Source: Hymenobacter yonginensis
GTDB taxonomy: Bacteria; Bacteroidota; Bacteroidia; Cytophagales; Hymenobacteraceae
Length of the DNA stretch: 64,000 bases
Assembly: GCF_027625995.1 (NCBI RefSeq)
Contig: NZ_CP115396.1
Location: 4,526,501-4,590,500, forward strand
Direction: 5' to 3'
In this document: positions 1 through 9,179 of the stretch, piece after piece
Position numbering within the stretch: the stretch's first letter is position 1
Layout: each line of letters opens with the position of its first letter
Notes under the pieces: generated by a model
The model's input: only the letters and a program-made list of their open reading frames with translations
The model's database searches: none
Told to the model about the DNA's origin: nothing
Program-made: the position numbers and the translations under genes

Positions 1-292
1 TGCCGGGGCAGCCGGCTTCCGAAATCACGCCCGCATCCTGGCCGGCGCGCACGGGCTGCAGCGCCGCCTGAATCTGGGCCTCGGTGCTGTCTTTGTCGAT
101 GACGCTTACCTGCAGCTCCTCGATGATGTGCTGCGGGGCCACGCTCTTAATAAAGCGCCGCGCCGTCCGGGCGTTTTCCACCAGAAAGCAGCGCAGCGCC
201 GCCACCTGCGTGGCCACCTGCGGCGGTAGCACCTGCGCGGCCGTGTCGTCGGCCAGAATGGTGGGAATAAGGTACAGCGTGCCGGTTTTCAA
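1..292 (-). CDS. RsmI-like SAM-dependent methyltransferase (5' part, runs off the left edge)
   Basis: About 97 residues are visible, starting LKTGTLYLIPTILADD. The later segment DAGVISEAGCPG resembles the glycine-rich SAM-binding loop of the tetrapyrrole methylase fold (RsmI, 16S rRNA ribose methylation, is the usual bacterial member). No ATG is available: a TAA lies seven codons upstream in frame at 314-316, so TTG at 292 is the only reasonable start. The catalytic C-terminal half is outside the window, so rRNA specificity is inferred. It is the last gene of a leftward run with the hydrolase and kinase genes, separated from them by a period-8 inverted repeat. Confidence 0.72.
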   Translation of the reverse strand, partial: MKTGTLYLIPTILADDTAAQVLPPQVATQVAALRCFLVENARTARRFIKSVAPQHIIEELQVSVIDKDSTEAQIQAALQPVRAGQDAGVISEAGCPG

Positions 293-304
293 GGGCGTGT
301 GGTA

Positions 305-394
305 GTTAAATGGTTAAATTGTTGGGTGGTTGAATGGCTAAATGGTTGAATTGCCGAATGGGTATGAACAACCATTCAGCAATTCAACCATTTA
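305..394. repeat. Period-8 inverted repeat (family A, copy 1)
   Basis: The gap between two leftward genes is made of degenerate 8-base units (ttaaatgg, ttaaattg, ttgggtgg, ttgaatgg, ctaaatgg, ttgaattg, ccgaatgg). It then turns over into the complementary series (aaccattc, agcaattc, aaccattt). The right edge runs into the stop codon of the hydrolase. Related copies lie at 9180, 42362 and 63905. Confidence 0.8.
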
Positions 395-1168
395 GGCACC
401 AATGAAAGCGGCTACCAGCCCGAATACTTCTTCCGGCTTTTCGGCGTGCACCCAGTGGCCGGCGTCCAGCACGGTTTCCACCTGCGAGTTCGGAAACAGG
501 GCCGGGATGCCGTGCAGCTTGTCGTCGGGGGAAATGTAGTCGGACTTGCCGCCGCGGATGAACAGCGCGGGTTTCAGGAAGGGCTGCGGCGCGCTGATTT
601 CGGCCCCAATGGCGGCCATGTGCTGCGTGAGGGCCGGCAGGTTTTGCCGCCAGGCAAAGGCGTTGTCTTCCTGACGGTAGAGGTTTTTGAGCAGAAACTG
701 GCGCACGTCGGGCCAGCGAATGTGCTGAGCCAGGGCCTCATCGGCCTGCTGGCGGTTTTCTAGGCTAGCCAGCGGCACGGCATTCAGGCCCGCCACGATG
801 TCGTCCTGGTGGGCCATGTCGGAGAGGCGCGGGGCAATGTCGACCACGATAAGCCGGGCCAGGCGGTCGGGGTGGTCGAGGGCGAAGCGCATGGCCACTT
901 TACCACCCATGCTGTGGCCCATCAGGGTAGTATCAGGGCCGAGGCCGAGGTGGTCGAACAGCGCCGACACGTCCTGGCTCATCAGGTCGTAGCTGTGCTC
1001 GGGGCTATGAAACGAGCGGCCGTGGTTGCGCAGGTCCACGCTGATGACGCGGTGGCCGGCGTCGGCCCAGCGGCGGGCCAGCGTCTGCCAGTTGTCGAGG
1101 GTGCCAAACAGGCCGTGGAGAATAACCAGCGGCGTACCCTGGCCTTGTTCGCGGAAATGAAGCAGCAT
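392..1168 (-). CDS. Alpha/beta-fold hydrolase, YbfF-like esterase
   Basis: A 258-residue cytoplasmic serine hydrolase. The oxyanion segment LHGLFGTLDNW lies near residue 18, the nucleophile elbow GHSMGG places Ser at 86, and the C-terminal DAGHWVHAEKP supplies the catalytic His. This layout and the length match the YbfF/acyl-ester hydrolase group. The start at 1168 (MLLHFREQGQG) fits the family better than an ATG eight codons upstream. It lies 60 bp downstream of the histidine kinase gene on the same strand and may be co-transcribed with it. The natural substrate cannot be read from the sequence. Confidence 0.82.
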   Translation of the reverse strand: MLLHFREQGQGTPLVILHGLFGTLDNWQTLARRWADAGHRVISVDLRNHGRSFHSPEHSYDLMSQDVSALFDHLGLGPDTTLMGHSMGGKVAMRFALDHPDRLARLIVVDIAPRLSDMAHQDDIVAGLNAVPLASLENRQQADEALAQHIRWPDVRQFLLKNLYRQEDNAFAWRQNLPALTQHMAAIGAEISAPQPFLKPALFIRGGKSDYISPDDKLHGIPALFPNSQVETVLDAGHWVHAEKPEEVFGLVAAFIGA

Positions 1169-1228
1169 AGCGGAAACGGTAGGAGTCCGCAAAGGTCGGG
1201 AGTGGGCGCCACATGTGCGCGGCGGCGG

Positions 1229-3187
1229 CTAGGCGGCCGGGCGGGCCGGCAGCCGGATCTGCACCAGCGTGCCCTGGCCCAAGGTACTTTCGACGGTGAG
1301 CGTGCCATGCAGGCGCTCCACAAACGCCCGGCACAGCGGCAGCCCAAGGCCCGTGCCCGAGCGGGAGTTGTTGGAGGCCGATACCATCATGGGCGAGCTG
1401 GCACTGTCGCGCAGCAGGGCGTCGAGCTGCTCGGCGGGCATCCCGCGGCCGGAGTCGGCCACGCTGAGCAGCACATTGTGGTCGGGGGTGGCGGCTGCAT
1501 CCAGCTGAATGTGGCCGCCGCTGGGCGTGAACTTCAGGGCGTTGCCCACCAGATTGCGCAGGATGGTGCGCGTCATGTTCAGATCCGACCACACCTGCAG
1601 GCCAGGTACCTCCGAGGCCGTTAGGCGGATCTGCTTGGCCTCGGCTGTGGTGCGGTACAGCTCCTCGATTTCGGCAAACAACTCATCCACCGAAAGCCAT
1701 TCGGGCTGGCTGACCAGCTCGCCGGTCTGGCTGACGGCCCAGCTCAGCAGGTTGTCGAGCAGGCTGTTGAGGCTGTTGGCCGACTGCCGCACCAGCGTCG
1801 GCAGGCGGCGTAATCCATTCTCGTCGCCCTTGCGCAGATAAAACTCAATCAGCTCGGTTACGCCCACAAACGACGTAACGGGGCCGCGCAAATCGTGCGC
1901 TACTACGGCGTAGAGGCGGTCTTTGGAGGCGGCTACTTCGCGCAGCTCGCGGGTGGCCTGGTGCAGCGCCACGTTGTTGGCGGCCAGAGCGGCCCGGCTT
2001 TGGCGCAGCTTCAAGTACAGAAAAAACACCCCGCCCAGGCCCAGCACCAACGCGCCTACCACCGCCCACAGCTCTTGGTTGCGCAGGTTCTGCAGCTCGC
2101 CCTGCTGCGTGAGCAGCCTGATCTGGTGCTCCTTGCCCTGGGTTTCGTAGCGGGTCTGCAGGGCGGCCAGGGTTTGCAGGCGCGAGCGGCTGTTGAGCGA
2201 GTCGTTGAGGTCCCGGAAACGGTTTTGCCATTCAAACGCCTGCTCATACTGGTGGCGGCTGGCGTTGATTTCGGCCATCAGGTTGTAGCCATCCAGAATG
2301 CGTTCCTGCGAGGCGGTCTGCCGGGCTAGGCGCATGGCGCGGCGGGTGAGGGTTTCGGCCTCGTCGAACTGGTCTTTCAGCAGCAGCACAATGGCCAGCA
2401 TTTCCAGGTGGCCGGCCTCGATACGGTAGCTGCGCAGGGGCTCTACCAGCGTAATGGCTTCGCGCAGCAGGCCCTCGGCCAGATCGAGCTGGTTCTGCTG
2501 GTAGTAGTGCGTGCCCAGGTGCGCCAGGTACAGCGACTCGCCAGCCTTATCGCCGTTGGCGCGGGCTAGCTGCAGGGCCCGGCGCGTGTACAGCAGCGCC
2601 TGCGAGTAGCGGCCCAGGTAGGAGTAGAGGTTGCCCAGATTGCCGAACAGCATGAGCTGGGTGCGCGTCTTCACGCCTTTGCTGTAGACTTTCTCCAGCG
2701 CCCACTGATAGTTGCGCAGGGCATTCAGGGTGTCGTTGCGCTCGTGGTGGATGCCGCCGATACCGGTGTAGGCCCGCACAATACCGTCGGTGTCGCGCAG
2801 GCGCCGTGCCAGCGTGAGGGCCTGCTGCTGCAGGCGCAGCGCGTGCGGCCCGTCGGAGAGGTTGGCGTAGCAACTGCTCAGGTTAAGCAGGGCGTGCAGC
2901 TGGCCGGGCTGGTCGCGGAGGGTGGTGGCCAGGGCTACGGCCTGTTCGCCGTAGCGCAGCGCTCTGGTCGGGTCGGAGTCGTGCAGCTCGTAGCAGAGCG
3001 CGGCCAACAGCCGGATGCGGCCGGTATCGGGCGGCTGCACTACCAGGCGGCGGAGCAAAGTGGCTTCCGCTGAGCTCGGAGGTGCTTCGGCCGCCCACCC
3101 TGCGGCAGGCACCCCAAGACAAATCAGGAGCAGAAGACACGATGAGAAAAGCCGAATCACGACGAAATACAAAAATACTGTCAGCAA
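1229..3187 (-). CDS. Tetratricopeptide-repeat sensor histidine kinase
   Basis: A 652-residue membrane kinase. An N-terminal signal peptide is followed by a periplasmic array of TPR helices (about residues 40-340), a coiled segment, and one membrane helix near 372-394. The HisKA phospho-acceptor is in VVAHDLRGP (His431). The HATPase domain carries an N-box with Asn549, DSGRGMP and GTGLGLPLC. Such TPR kinases are common in Bacteroidota, and no response regulator is adjacent. The ATG at 3187 gives a signal peptide interrupted by Arg. A GTG at 3160 would give the cleaner MIRLFSSCLLLLICLG, and a TATTTTTG box at 3177-3170 lies just before it, so the true start may be 3160. Confidence 0.87.
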   Translation of the reverse strand: MLTVFLYFVVIRLFSSCLLLLICLGVPAAGWAAEAPPSSAEATLLRRLVVQPPDTGRIRLLAALCYELHDSDPTRALRYGEQAVALATTLRDQPGQLHALLNLSSCYANLSDGPHALRLQQQALTLARRLRDTDGIVRAYTGIGGIHHERNDTLNALRNYQWALEKVYSKGVKTRTQLMLFGNLGNLYSYLGRYSQALLYTRRALQLARANGDKAGESLYLAHLGTHYYQQNQLDLAEGLLREAITLVEPLRSYRIEAGHLEMLAIVLLLKDQFDEAETLTRRAMRLARQTASQERILDGYNLMAEINASRHQYEQAFEWQNRFRDLNDSLNSRSRLQTLAALQTRYETQGKEHQIRLLTQQGELQNLRNQELWAVVGALVLGLGGVFFLYLKLRQSRAALAANNVALHQATRELREVAASKDRLYAVVAHDLRGPVTSFVGVTELIEFYLRKGDENGLRRLPTLVRQSANSLNSLLDNLLSWAVSQTGELVSQPEWLSVDELFAEIEELYRTTAEAKQIRLTASEVPGLQVWSDLNMTRTILRNLVGNALKFTPSGGHIQLDAAATPDHNVLLSVADSGRGMPAEQLDALLRDSASSPMMVSASNNSRSGTGLGLPLCRAFVERLHGTLTVESTLGQGTLVQIRLPARPAA

Positions 3188-3339
3188 ATATAGCTATTGA
3201 AAAACAATAGCCACGAAATCGTTTCCTGAGCAGAGGGGTAAAATACTGGATATACGCTTAAATAAAAGCTAATTATGGTAGTTTAGGACTTTTTTAAGGG
3301 TGAATCTTATAAAGCTCTGTTTCCGGGGCGTGCAATTCT

Positions 3340-3939
3340 TTATCGTTGGATTATACAAAACCACTTATCCCGGGTGCGGAAGTTGGTATTGCGCAAAAAG
3401 GCCGCCAAGGGGGCCAGTTTTAGCATCAGCGAGGAGAGCGTGAGCACCTGCCCGCTCCGCAGATGCAGCTGCAGGTATTCGTAATTGCTCCAGAACAGCC
3501 GCTGGGAGCTACAACGTACGTACTCCACCTGCAGTATGTCGGCGCGCTCGAACGGGATGCGCTGGCCGTGCTCGTATACTTCTAGCTGATTGTGCTTGGG
3601 CTCGAAAACCAGGGCCGTGGCGTGGTTGCGCAGGTAGTAGTGCAGGTGCAGCAACAGCGCTGGCGTGGCAAAGCCCAGTACCAGCGCCGAAAATACCAGC
3701 AGCAGCACCAACTCGAAGCCCGACAGAGTGCCCGCAAACAGGAAGGAGGCCAGAAATGGCAGCCCCATGCTCAGGCATAGCAGCGGCCAGAACAGCAGCG
3801 CCAGCTGCCGCCCAAACGTGACCTGATACGTGGCGCGCTTGGTGCCAAACAGCCCGGTAACCACGCGCAGACCCACGAGCAGCAACAGCAGGGCCCCGCC
3901 AAATTCCAGCAGGGGCCGCAGCAGCGAAATGGTTTTCAT
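3340..3939 (-). CDS. Membrane protein of unknown function, PH-like C-terminal part
   Basis: 199 residues. Three or so hydrophobic helices fill residues 8-110. A soluble tail follows (LVFEPKHNQLEVYEHGQRI, ILQVEYVRC, LRSGQVLTLSSLML) that reads like the beta-sandwich of bacterial PH-domain membrane proteins. It starts 6 bp after the selD stop on the same strand, so it is probably the last gene of the mnmH-selD transcript, although no functional link to selenium is evident. I do not recognise a named family. Confidence 0.7.
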   Translation of the reverse strand: MKTISLLRPLLEFGGALLLLLVGLRVVTGLFGTKRATYQVTFGRQLALLFWPLLCLSMGLPFLASFLFAGTLSGFELVLLLVFSALVLGFATPALLLHLHYYLRNHATALVFEPKHNQLEVYEHGQRIPFERADILQVEYVRCSSQRLFWSNYEYLQLHLRSGQVLTLSSLMLKLAPLAAFLRNTNFRTRDKWFCIIQR

Positions 3940-3945
3940 ACAGTG

Positions 3946-4986
3946 TTACCGAACCTGAATCCAGGGCTCGTCGGCCGTGTGGGCGCGCAGGGTGCCAAAC
4001 GGCTGCAGCGCCAGTCCGTGCTGCCCGAACACGGCTTCCACCTTGGCGCGGCCGGCTGGGTCAACGCACACCAGCAGGCCGCCCGAGGTTTGCGGGTCGC
4101 AGAGCCAGGCGCGCTGCTCGTCGGTGACGGGGCCGATTTTGTGGCCGTAGGAGTCCCAGTTGCGCACGGTGCCGCCCGGAATGGACTTCTGGGCGTAATA
4201 CTCGGCTGCCTCTGGCAACAGCGGCACTTTGCTGAACTCGATTTCGGCCGTCAGACCGCTGCCTTCGCACACTTCGGCCAAGTGGCCCAGCAGCCCGAAG
4301 CCCGTCACGTCGGTCATGGCGCGTACGGCTTCTAGCCGGCCCAGCTCCTGCCCGATTTTGTTGAGCTGCATCATGCTGCGGGGCGCAATCTGCTCGTGCT
4401 CGGGGCGCAGAATGCCGCGCTTCTGGGCCGTGGTGAGCATGCCCACGCCCAGCGGCTTAGTCAGGTACAGCTCGCAGCCGGCGGTGGCAGTGTCGTTTTG
4501 CTTAAGGTTTTTGATGTCGAGCAGACCCGTGACGGCCAGCCCGAAGATGGGCTCCGGCGAGTCGATGCTGTGGCCGCCGGCCAGCGGGATACCGGCTTCG
4601 GCGCAGATGCTGCGGCTGCCTTCAATCACGCGGCGGGCCACTTCCGGCGCCAGCTTGTCGATGGGCCAGCCCAGCACGGCAATGGCCATGACGGGCCGCC
4701 CGCCCATGGCGTACACGTCGCTGATGGCGTTGGCCGAAGCAATACGCCCGAAGTCGTAGGCATCGTCCACGATGGGCATGAAGAAGTCGGTGGTGCTGAT
4801 GATGGCCTGCCCGCCGCCGATGTCGTACACGGCCGCGTCGTCGCGAGAGGAGTTGCCGACGAGCAGCTGCGCATCGTGCGGCTGCGGGATGCTGGTGTGC
4901 AGAATCTGGTCGAGGACTTTGGGCGCGATTTTGCAGCCGCAGCCGGCGCCGTGGCTGTATTGGGTGAGGCGAATCTGGTCGGACAT
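3946..4986 (-). CDS. selD: Selenide, water dikinase
   Basis: 346 residues. It makes selenophosphate from selenide and ATP. The N-terminal catalytic segment SHGAGCGCK has Cys16, Cys18 and Lys19, matching the essential Cys/Lys pair of E. coli SelD. The nucleophile position is Cys here, not selenocysteine. The AIRS-fold sequences [24 protein letters not shown] and [10 protein letters not shown] follow. The start at 4986 ([13 protein letters not shown]) is chosen because the 35 residues before it are unlike the family. It lies 67 bp downstream of mnmH, so selenophosphate is presumably made for tRNA 2-selenouridine. Confidence 0.96.
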   Translation of the reverse strand: MSDQIRLTQYSHGAGCGCKIAPKVLDQILHTSIPQPHDAQLLVGNSSRDDAAVYDIGGGQAIISTTDFFMPIVDDAYDFGRIASANAISDVYAMGGRPVMAIAVLGWPIDKLAPEVARRVIEGSRSICAEAGIPLAGGHSIDSPEPIFGLAVTGLLDIKNLKQNDTATAGCELYLTKPLGVGMLTTAQKRGILRPEHEQIAPRSMMQLNKIGQELGRLEAVRAMTDVTGFGLLGHLAEVCEGSGLTAEIEFSKVPLLPEAAEYYAQKSIPGGTVRNWDSYGHKIGPVTDEQRAWLCDPQTSGGLLVCVDPAGRAKVEAVFGQHGLALQPFGTLRAHTADEPWIQVR

Positions 4987-5053
4987 ATCGTTGGAGAGTG
5001 GTTGCGCGCAGTGTACCGTGGAAAAACGGCCACCGCGAAGCACTACGTGAAAA

Positions 5054-6067
5054 TTACAGGGAAGAAGCGGCCCGCAGCACCAGCTCGGCATTTACGGCCG
5101 GGTCGCAGGTGTCAGAAGGGACGCGGAGCGGGTTGCGCGGGCCGATGCCGTGAGTGTACGTTTTGTCATAATAGTCGAGCACAAGGCTGACCATCTTTTC
5201 CATGTCGTCTTCGGCAATGGCGGCCAGTGCCTCTTTGGTGGCCAGGCCGCCCAGCCGCTTACGGATGCGCAGAATGGAGGTGGCCAGCGCGCCGGCGTCT
5301 TCGCGGCCATACTCCGCAGCCAGCTTCTGCACCCGCACGGCTCTTGGGATTTCCAGCAGTACCAGCGGTGCGGCCTGCATCTGGGCAAAGAAGGGCGGCG
5401 GCACGTGCACGCTGCCGATAGTGCGGCTCTCGTCTTCCACCCACACCGGCGCACTGACGGGCAAATCCACCAGCAGCCAAGCAAGCTCGTTCTCGAACTG
5501 CTCCTGCGTGGGCTGAGCCGGCTGGCCGATGCTGCCAAAGGCCGAGCCTTTGTGGTGGGCCAGGCCTTCGAGGTCGAGCAGGGGCTGCTGACGGCGGGCC
5601 AGCTCGTGCAGCACGTCGGTTTTGCCGGAGCCGGTGAGGCCGCCCAGCACCAGCAGCGGCCGGGGCTGCGCAAACTCGGCCAGCGCGAAGTGGCGGTAGT
5701 CTTTGTAGCCTTTGTTGAGGAGCTGCACCTGGAAGCCGGCCAGCTCCAGCAGCCACTGCACGGCTCCGCTGCGCATGCCACCGCGCCAGCAATGCACCCG
5801 CACCTGCTTGGCCGGGGCCAGCTTCTGGGCCAGCTGCACCATGCGGCTCATCTTGGGCCCAAACATATCCAGGCCCATCAGCACCGCTTTGTCGGGGTTT
5901 ACCTGCTTGTAGGTGGTGCCGATGCGGGCCCGCTCCTCATCCGAAAACAGCGGAAAGCTCACGGCCCCCGGAATGTGGCCCTGCGCATATTCCAGCGGGG
6001 CCCGCACGTCCAGCAAGGGAATATCGGGAGAGGTGTGCAGGAAGTCCTGAAGGGAAAGACGCGGCAT
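5054..6067 (-). CDS. mnmH: tRNA 2-selenouridine synthase
   Basis: 337 residues. It converts 2-thiouridine to 2-selenouridine at the tRNA wobble position using selenophosphate. A rhodanese domain carries the catalytic Cys93 in [10 protein letters not shown], followed by a P-loop domain with GGLTGSGKT (residues 142-150), the standard SelU/MnmH architecture. It is directly upstream of selD on the same strand. The start codon coincides with the edge of an inverted repeat, so any promoter lies in or beyond that repeat, or transcription continues from pdxJ. Confidence 0.95.
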   Translation of the reverse strand: MPRLSLQDFLHTSPDIPLLDVRAPLEYAQGHIPGAVSFPLFSDEERARIGTTYKQVNPDKAVLMGLDMFGPKMSRMVQLAQKLAPAKQVRVHCWRGGMRSGAVQWLLELAGFQVQLLNKGYKDYRHFALAEFAQPRPLLVLGGLTGSGKTDVLHELARRQQPLLDLEGLAHHKGSAFGSIGQPAQPTQEQFENELAWLLVDLPVSAPVWVEDESRTIGSVHVPPPFFAQMQAAPLVLLEIPRAVRVQKLAAEYGREDAGALATSILRIRKRLGGLATKEALAAIAEDDMEKMVSLVLDYYDKTYTHGIGPRNPLRVPSDTCDPAVNAELVLRAASSL

Positions 6068-6175
6068 GTAGCATAGGCTTCAGCCTGTGCCGCCAACCAG
6101 ACGAGGCAGCGAGGGCGAAGCGTGAAATGAAAAATAGGAAAGCGGCGGGCGGCACAGGCTAACGCCTATGCTACA
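6067..6175. repeat. Long inverted repeat, TGTAGCATAGGC family (family D, copy 1)
   Basis: The left arm begins tgtagcataggcttcagcct and the right arm ends aggctaacgcctatgctaca. Both are about 28 bp and nearly complementary, around a roughly 55-bp centre. The element fills the whole space between the pdxJ stop and the mnmH start. Relatives lie at 41421 (left arm only) and 51506. Confidence 0.85.
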
Positions 6176-6889
6176 CTACGCCAATTGCCGCCGATACAGC
6201 TGAATCGTGTTTTCCAGACCCAGGTACAGCGCGTCGCACACCAGCGCGTGCCCGATACTTACTTCAGCTAGGCCCGGCAGGTTTTGCTTGAGGTAGGCCA
6301 GGTTGTCGAGGTCGAGGTCGTGGCCGGCGTTGAGGCCCAGGCCGAGCTGCTGGGCCATTTCGGCGGCGGCGCGGTAGGGCCGCAGGGCGGCTTCCCGGTC
6401 GTGGTGGTAGAGGCGGGCGTAATCTTCGGTGTAGAGCTCAATCCGGTCGGTGCCGGTAGCCACGGCAGCCTTCACCATCTCGGGGCTGGGGTCGAGGAAA
6501 ATGCTCACGCGGCAGCCCAGCGCTTTCAGCTCCTGCACCACGCCAATCAGGAAAATCTGGTGCTGCACCGTGTCCCAGCCGGCGTTGGAGGTAATAGCAT
6601 CAGGCGCATCGGGCACCAGTGTCACCTGCTCGGGGCGCACCTCGCGCACCAAGTCCAGAAAGTCCGGGGTGGGGTTGCCTTCCACGTTCAGCTCGGTCGT
6701 GACGATGGCCTTCAGGTCGCGCACGTCCTGGTAGCGGATGTGGCGCTCGTCGGGGCGGGGGTGCACCGTAATGCCCTGTGCGCCGAACCGCTCACAGTCG
6801 CGGGCCACCTGCAGCAGGTCGGGGCGGTTGTGGCCGCGGGCGTTCCGCAGGGTGGCTATTTTGTTGATATTTACGCTGAGCTTGGTCAT
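6176..6889 (-). CDS. pdxJ: Pyridoxine 5'-phosphate synthase
   Basis: 237 residues, the normal PdxJ length. It condenses 1-deoxyxylulose 5-phosphate with 3-amino-1-hydroxyacetone phosphate in the last step of DXP-dependent vitamin B6 synthesis. The diagnostic runs are [16 protein letters not shown] at the N-terminus, [40 protein letters not shown] and [13 protein letters not shown]. It has its own promoter box 38 bp upstream and may be transcribed on into mnmH and selD through the intervening repeat. Confidence 0.96.
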   Translation of the reverse strand: MTKLSVNINKIATLRNARGHNRPDLLQVARDCERFGAQGITVHPRPDERHIRYQDVRDLKAIVTTELNVEGNPTPDFLDLVREVRPEQVTLVPDAPDAITSNAGWDTVQHQIFLIGVVQELKALGCRVSIFLDPSPEMVKAAVATGTDRIELYTEDYARLYHHDREAALRPYRAAAEMAQQLGLGLNAGHDLDLDNLAYLKQNLPGLAEVSIGHALVCDALYLGLENTIQLYRRQLA

Positions 6890-6926
6890 GCTGATCGGCT
6901 GGCTTGGGGGTGGGAAGGCAGAAAGT

Positions 6927-6934
6927 CAAAGATA
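6927..6934 (-). promoter_or_regulatory. Bacteroidota-type -7 box for pdxJ
   Basis: Reading leftward, TATCTTTG matches TAnnTTTG exactly, 38 bp before the pdxJ ATG. No clear TTG at the -33 position. Confidence 0.5.
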
Positions 6935-6971
6935 CACCCCCAAACCGCGTACTCCTTTTTCTGTTGCCGCC

Positions 6972-7997
6972 ATGGCCCAATCCACTACCGTTAGTTTCCG
7001 GCCCGCGCTGCTGTTTGGCGGTCTGCTGCTGCTGGCGCTGCTGATCGAGTACACCATTATTCAGCAGCCCGCTTTCCGGCTGCGGCCCGAGCTGCCGGCG
7101 GCCGTTGCGCTGGATCTGCTGGTGGGGATTCCGCTGCTGTTTTACGGGCTGGTGGTGCGCCGCTACCGGCTGCCCGCTACCACGGTCGGGGCCGTGTTCA
7201 GCGCCATGCTGGCCGTGGGCTTCTGGCTGGTGCCGGCAGGCCAACAGCAGTACCTGCAGTGGGGCCGCCACCTGCTGGTGCTGCCCGAAGGCCTGGCCGT
7301 GGTGATGATGGCCGTCAATATCCGCCGCCTCCTGCGGGCCTACATCCACGCCACCCAGTACAGCGCCGACATCGTGGAAAACCTGCACGCGGCCTTCACG
7401 GCGGTGTTTCGGCGGGCGTGGGCGCCGCTGGTGTCCGAGCTGGCCATGTTCCGGTACGCGCTGCTGAGCTGGCGCGCCCGGCCCGAAGTAGGGCCGGGGC
7501 AGCAGGCGTTCAGCACCAGCCGCGAGTCGGGCTTCCGGGCGCTGCTCCTGACGGTAATGGGTGTATCGGTGGTGGAAATGGTGGTGGCGCACCTGCTGCT
7601 GAGCCGCTGGAATGCCACGGCGGCTCTGGTGGCGCTGCTGCTGAGTGCCTACACGCTGCTGTTTCTGCTGGCCCACCTGCGGGCCGTGCCGCTGCGTCCG
7701 GTGCTGCTGGATGGCCGCCGCCTTATCGTCCGGACGGGCTTTATGTGGCGGCTGGAAGTGCCGGCCGAAGCCGTGCTGCGGCTGCAGTTGCTCTCGGATA
7801 CGCCCGCACCACGGCGGCATCTGCTCAACCTCGCCAAGCCGCTGCTGACCGCGCCCAACGTGCTGCTCACCTTCAGCCAGCCCGTAGCAGTGGCGGGCCT
7901 GTATGGGCTGCGGCGCACCGTGTGGCAGGTAGCGCTGTATGTAGATGACCGGGCGGCGTTTGCGCGGCAGTTGCAGGCTGCCACCCGCGCCGATTAG
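6972..7997 (+). CDS. Multi-pass membrane protein of unknown function
   Basis: 341 residues, starting MAQSTTVSFRPALLFGG. There are about six hydrophobic helices: two near the N-terminus, two around 90-120, and a further pair near 190-240. A soluble C-terminal segment (LDGRRLIVRTGFMWRLEVP, then LLTFSQPVAVAGLYGLRR) resembles a beta-rich PH-type tail. It is transcribed divergently from pdxJ. The ATG at 6972 is chosen because the open frame upstream runs antisense through pdxJ. No family recognised. Confidence 0.68.
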   Translation: MAQSTTVSFRPALLFGGLLLLALLIEYTIIQQPAFRLRPELPAAVALDLLVGIPLLFYGLVVRRYRLPATTVGAVFSAMLAVGFWLVPAGQQQYLQWGRHLLVLPEGLAVVMMAVNIRRLLRAYIHATQYSADIVENLHAAFTAVFRRAWAPLVSELAMFRYALLSWRARPEVGPGQQAFSTSRESGFRALLLTVMGVSVVEMVVAHLLLSRWNATAALVALLLSAYTLLFLLAHLRAVPLRPVLLDGRRLIVRTGFMWRLEVPAEAVLRLQLLSDTPAPRRHLLNLAKPLLTAPNVLLTFSQPVAVAGLYGLRRTVWQVALYVDDRAAFARQLQAATRAD

Positions 7998-8056
7998 CCG
8001 TATACGCTCCGGCTAGCGCCAAAAACCGTAATCTTGCACCTCATTTCCCCTGAACT

Positions 8057-8521
8057 ATGGCTCTCAAAGAAACCATCGACGCCGACATCAAAAAGGCCAT
8101 GTTGGCCAAAGATAAAGTCCGTCTGACCACGCTGCGCAGCATCAAGTCGCAGATTCTGCTGGCCGAAACCGCCGAAGGCCAGCACGGCGCGGCCCTCACG
8201 CCCGACGCCGAAATCAAGCTCCTGACCAAGCAGGCCAAGCAGCGCCGCGAAGCCGCCGATACCTATAACAAGCAGTTCCGCTCCGACCTCGAAGAAGTGG
8301 AGCTCAACGAGCTGGCCATCATCGAGGAATACCTGCCCCAGCAGCTCACCGAAGCTGATATCGTGGAGCGCATCGTGGGCATCATCCAGCGCGTAGGCGC
8401 CACCGGCCCTTCCGACCTGGGCAAGGTGATGGGCGTAGCCGCCCGCGAGCTGGCCGGCCAGGCCGACGGCCGCGTGATTTCGCAGGTGGTTAGCAACCTG
8501 CTGAATAACACGAACTTGTAG
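8057..8521 (+). CDS. YqeY-family protein (GatB/YqeY domain)
   Basis: 154 residues of alpha-helical sequence. MALKETIDADIKKAMLAKD opens it and LRSIKSQI, RREAADTYNKQ, EEYLPQQLTEADI and GPSDLGKVMGV follow, the hallmark order of YqeY. The domain is shared with the C-terminus of the GatB amidotransferase subunit and is thought to bind tRNA, but the free-standing protein has no settled role. A near-consensus box TAATCTTG lies about 20 bp upstream. The gene is followed at once by a family C inverted repeat that may end transcription. Confidence 0.9.
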   Translation: MALKETIDADIKKAMLAKDKVRLTTLRSIKSQILLAETAEGQHGAALTPDAEIKLLTKQAKQRREAADTYNKQFRSDLEEVELNELAIIEEYLPQQLTEADIVERIVGIIQRVGATGPSDLGKVMGVAARELAGQADGRVISQVVSNLLNNTNL

Positions 8522-8533
8522 TAGAACAATCGG

Positions 8534-8638
8534 AAAATACTGTTATCCTGAGCTTGCGAAGGACCTTGCCACGGTTGATGCTGACATTATTGTGCTGCCG
8601 TAATAAGGTCCTTCGCAAGCTCAGGATGACAGTATTTC
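8534..8638. repeat. Long inverted repeat, TCATCCTGAGC family (family C, copy 1)
   Basis: The arms run from 8534 to about 8567 and from about 8605 to 8638, complementary over more than 30 bp. The pairing includes the flanking aaatactg/cagtattt. The core arm unit is atcctgagcttgcgaaggac. It could also act as a terminator for yqeY. Copies at 51608 and 55558 share the arm core but have a different loop. Confidence 0.88.
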
Positions 8639-8657
8639 CTCTAAGCCTCCTTCAACA

Positions 8658-9179
8658 ATGTCCGCTTTCGATATTCTGCTGCTGATTCCGCTGGCGGTGG
8701 GGGCCGTGAAAGGCTTCCGGCGGGGGCTGGTGCTGGAAGTGGCGTCGTTGCTGGCCTTTGTGCTGGGGGCCATCGGCGGGCTGGTGCTGCTCAACGACGC
8801 CATTCCGCTGGTGCGGCACTACGTGGGGGAGGCCTTCGGGCTGCTGCCCCTGGTGTCGTTTATACTGGTGTTCGTGGCCATTGTGTGGGGCGTGCACCTG
8901 CTGGGCGGCTTCATCAAGAAAGCCGTGCACCTCACCCCGCTGGGCGTGCTCGACAACCTGGGCGGCGGGCTGGCCGGCGTGCTGAAGTGGGTGCTGGCCC
9001 TGAGTTTGCTGCTGCACGGCATCGGTATGGCCGGTCTGCAGCTGATTTCGCCCACGCTCGTGGCCGACTCGCAGGTCCTGCCGGTGGTGCGCCAGGCTAC
9101 GCCGTTTGCGCTGGAAATCGTGGGGTTCGTAATGCCCTTCGCCAGCACGCTGCTCGATAAGCTGAAAACGGTGTTTTAA
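8658..9179 (+). CDS. CvpA-family membrane protein
   Basis: 173 residues with four predicted membrane helices. It opens FDILLLIPLAVGAVKGFRRG, the typical CvpA/colicin V production protein signature (helix, then KGFRRG), and later has GVLDNLGGGLAGVLKWVL. Members are inner-membrane proteins linked in E. coli to colicin V export and envelope integrity. The exact role here is unknown. A period-8 inverted repeat starts immediately after the stop codon. Confidence 0.87.
   Translation: MSAFDILLLIPLAVGAVKGFRRGLVLEVASLLAFVLGAIGGLVLLNDAIPLVRHYVGEAFGLLPLVSFILVFVAIVWGVHLLGGFIKKAVHLTPLGVLDNLGGGLAGVLKWVLALSLLLHGIGMAGLQLISPTLVADSQVLPVVRQATPFALEIVGFVMPFASTLLDKLKTVF

Noticed and set aside
5150-6076. A 308-codon plus-strand frame opposite mnmH
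   Set aside because: mnmH is complete with all catalytic motifs; the antisense product is featureless.
8534-8638. Possible insertion-sequence ends or a MITE with target duplication
   Set aside because: No transposase or clear target-site duplication at this or the other copies; treated as a dispersed inverted repeat.
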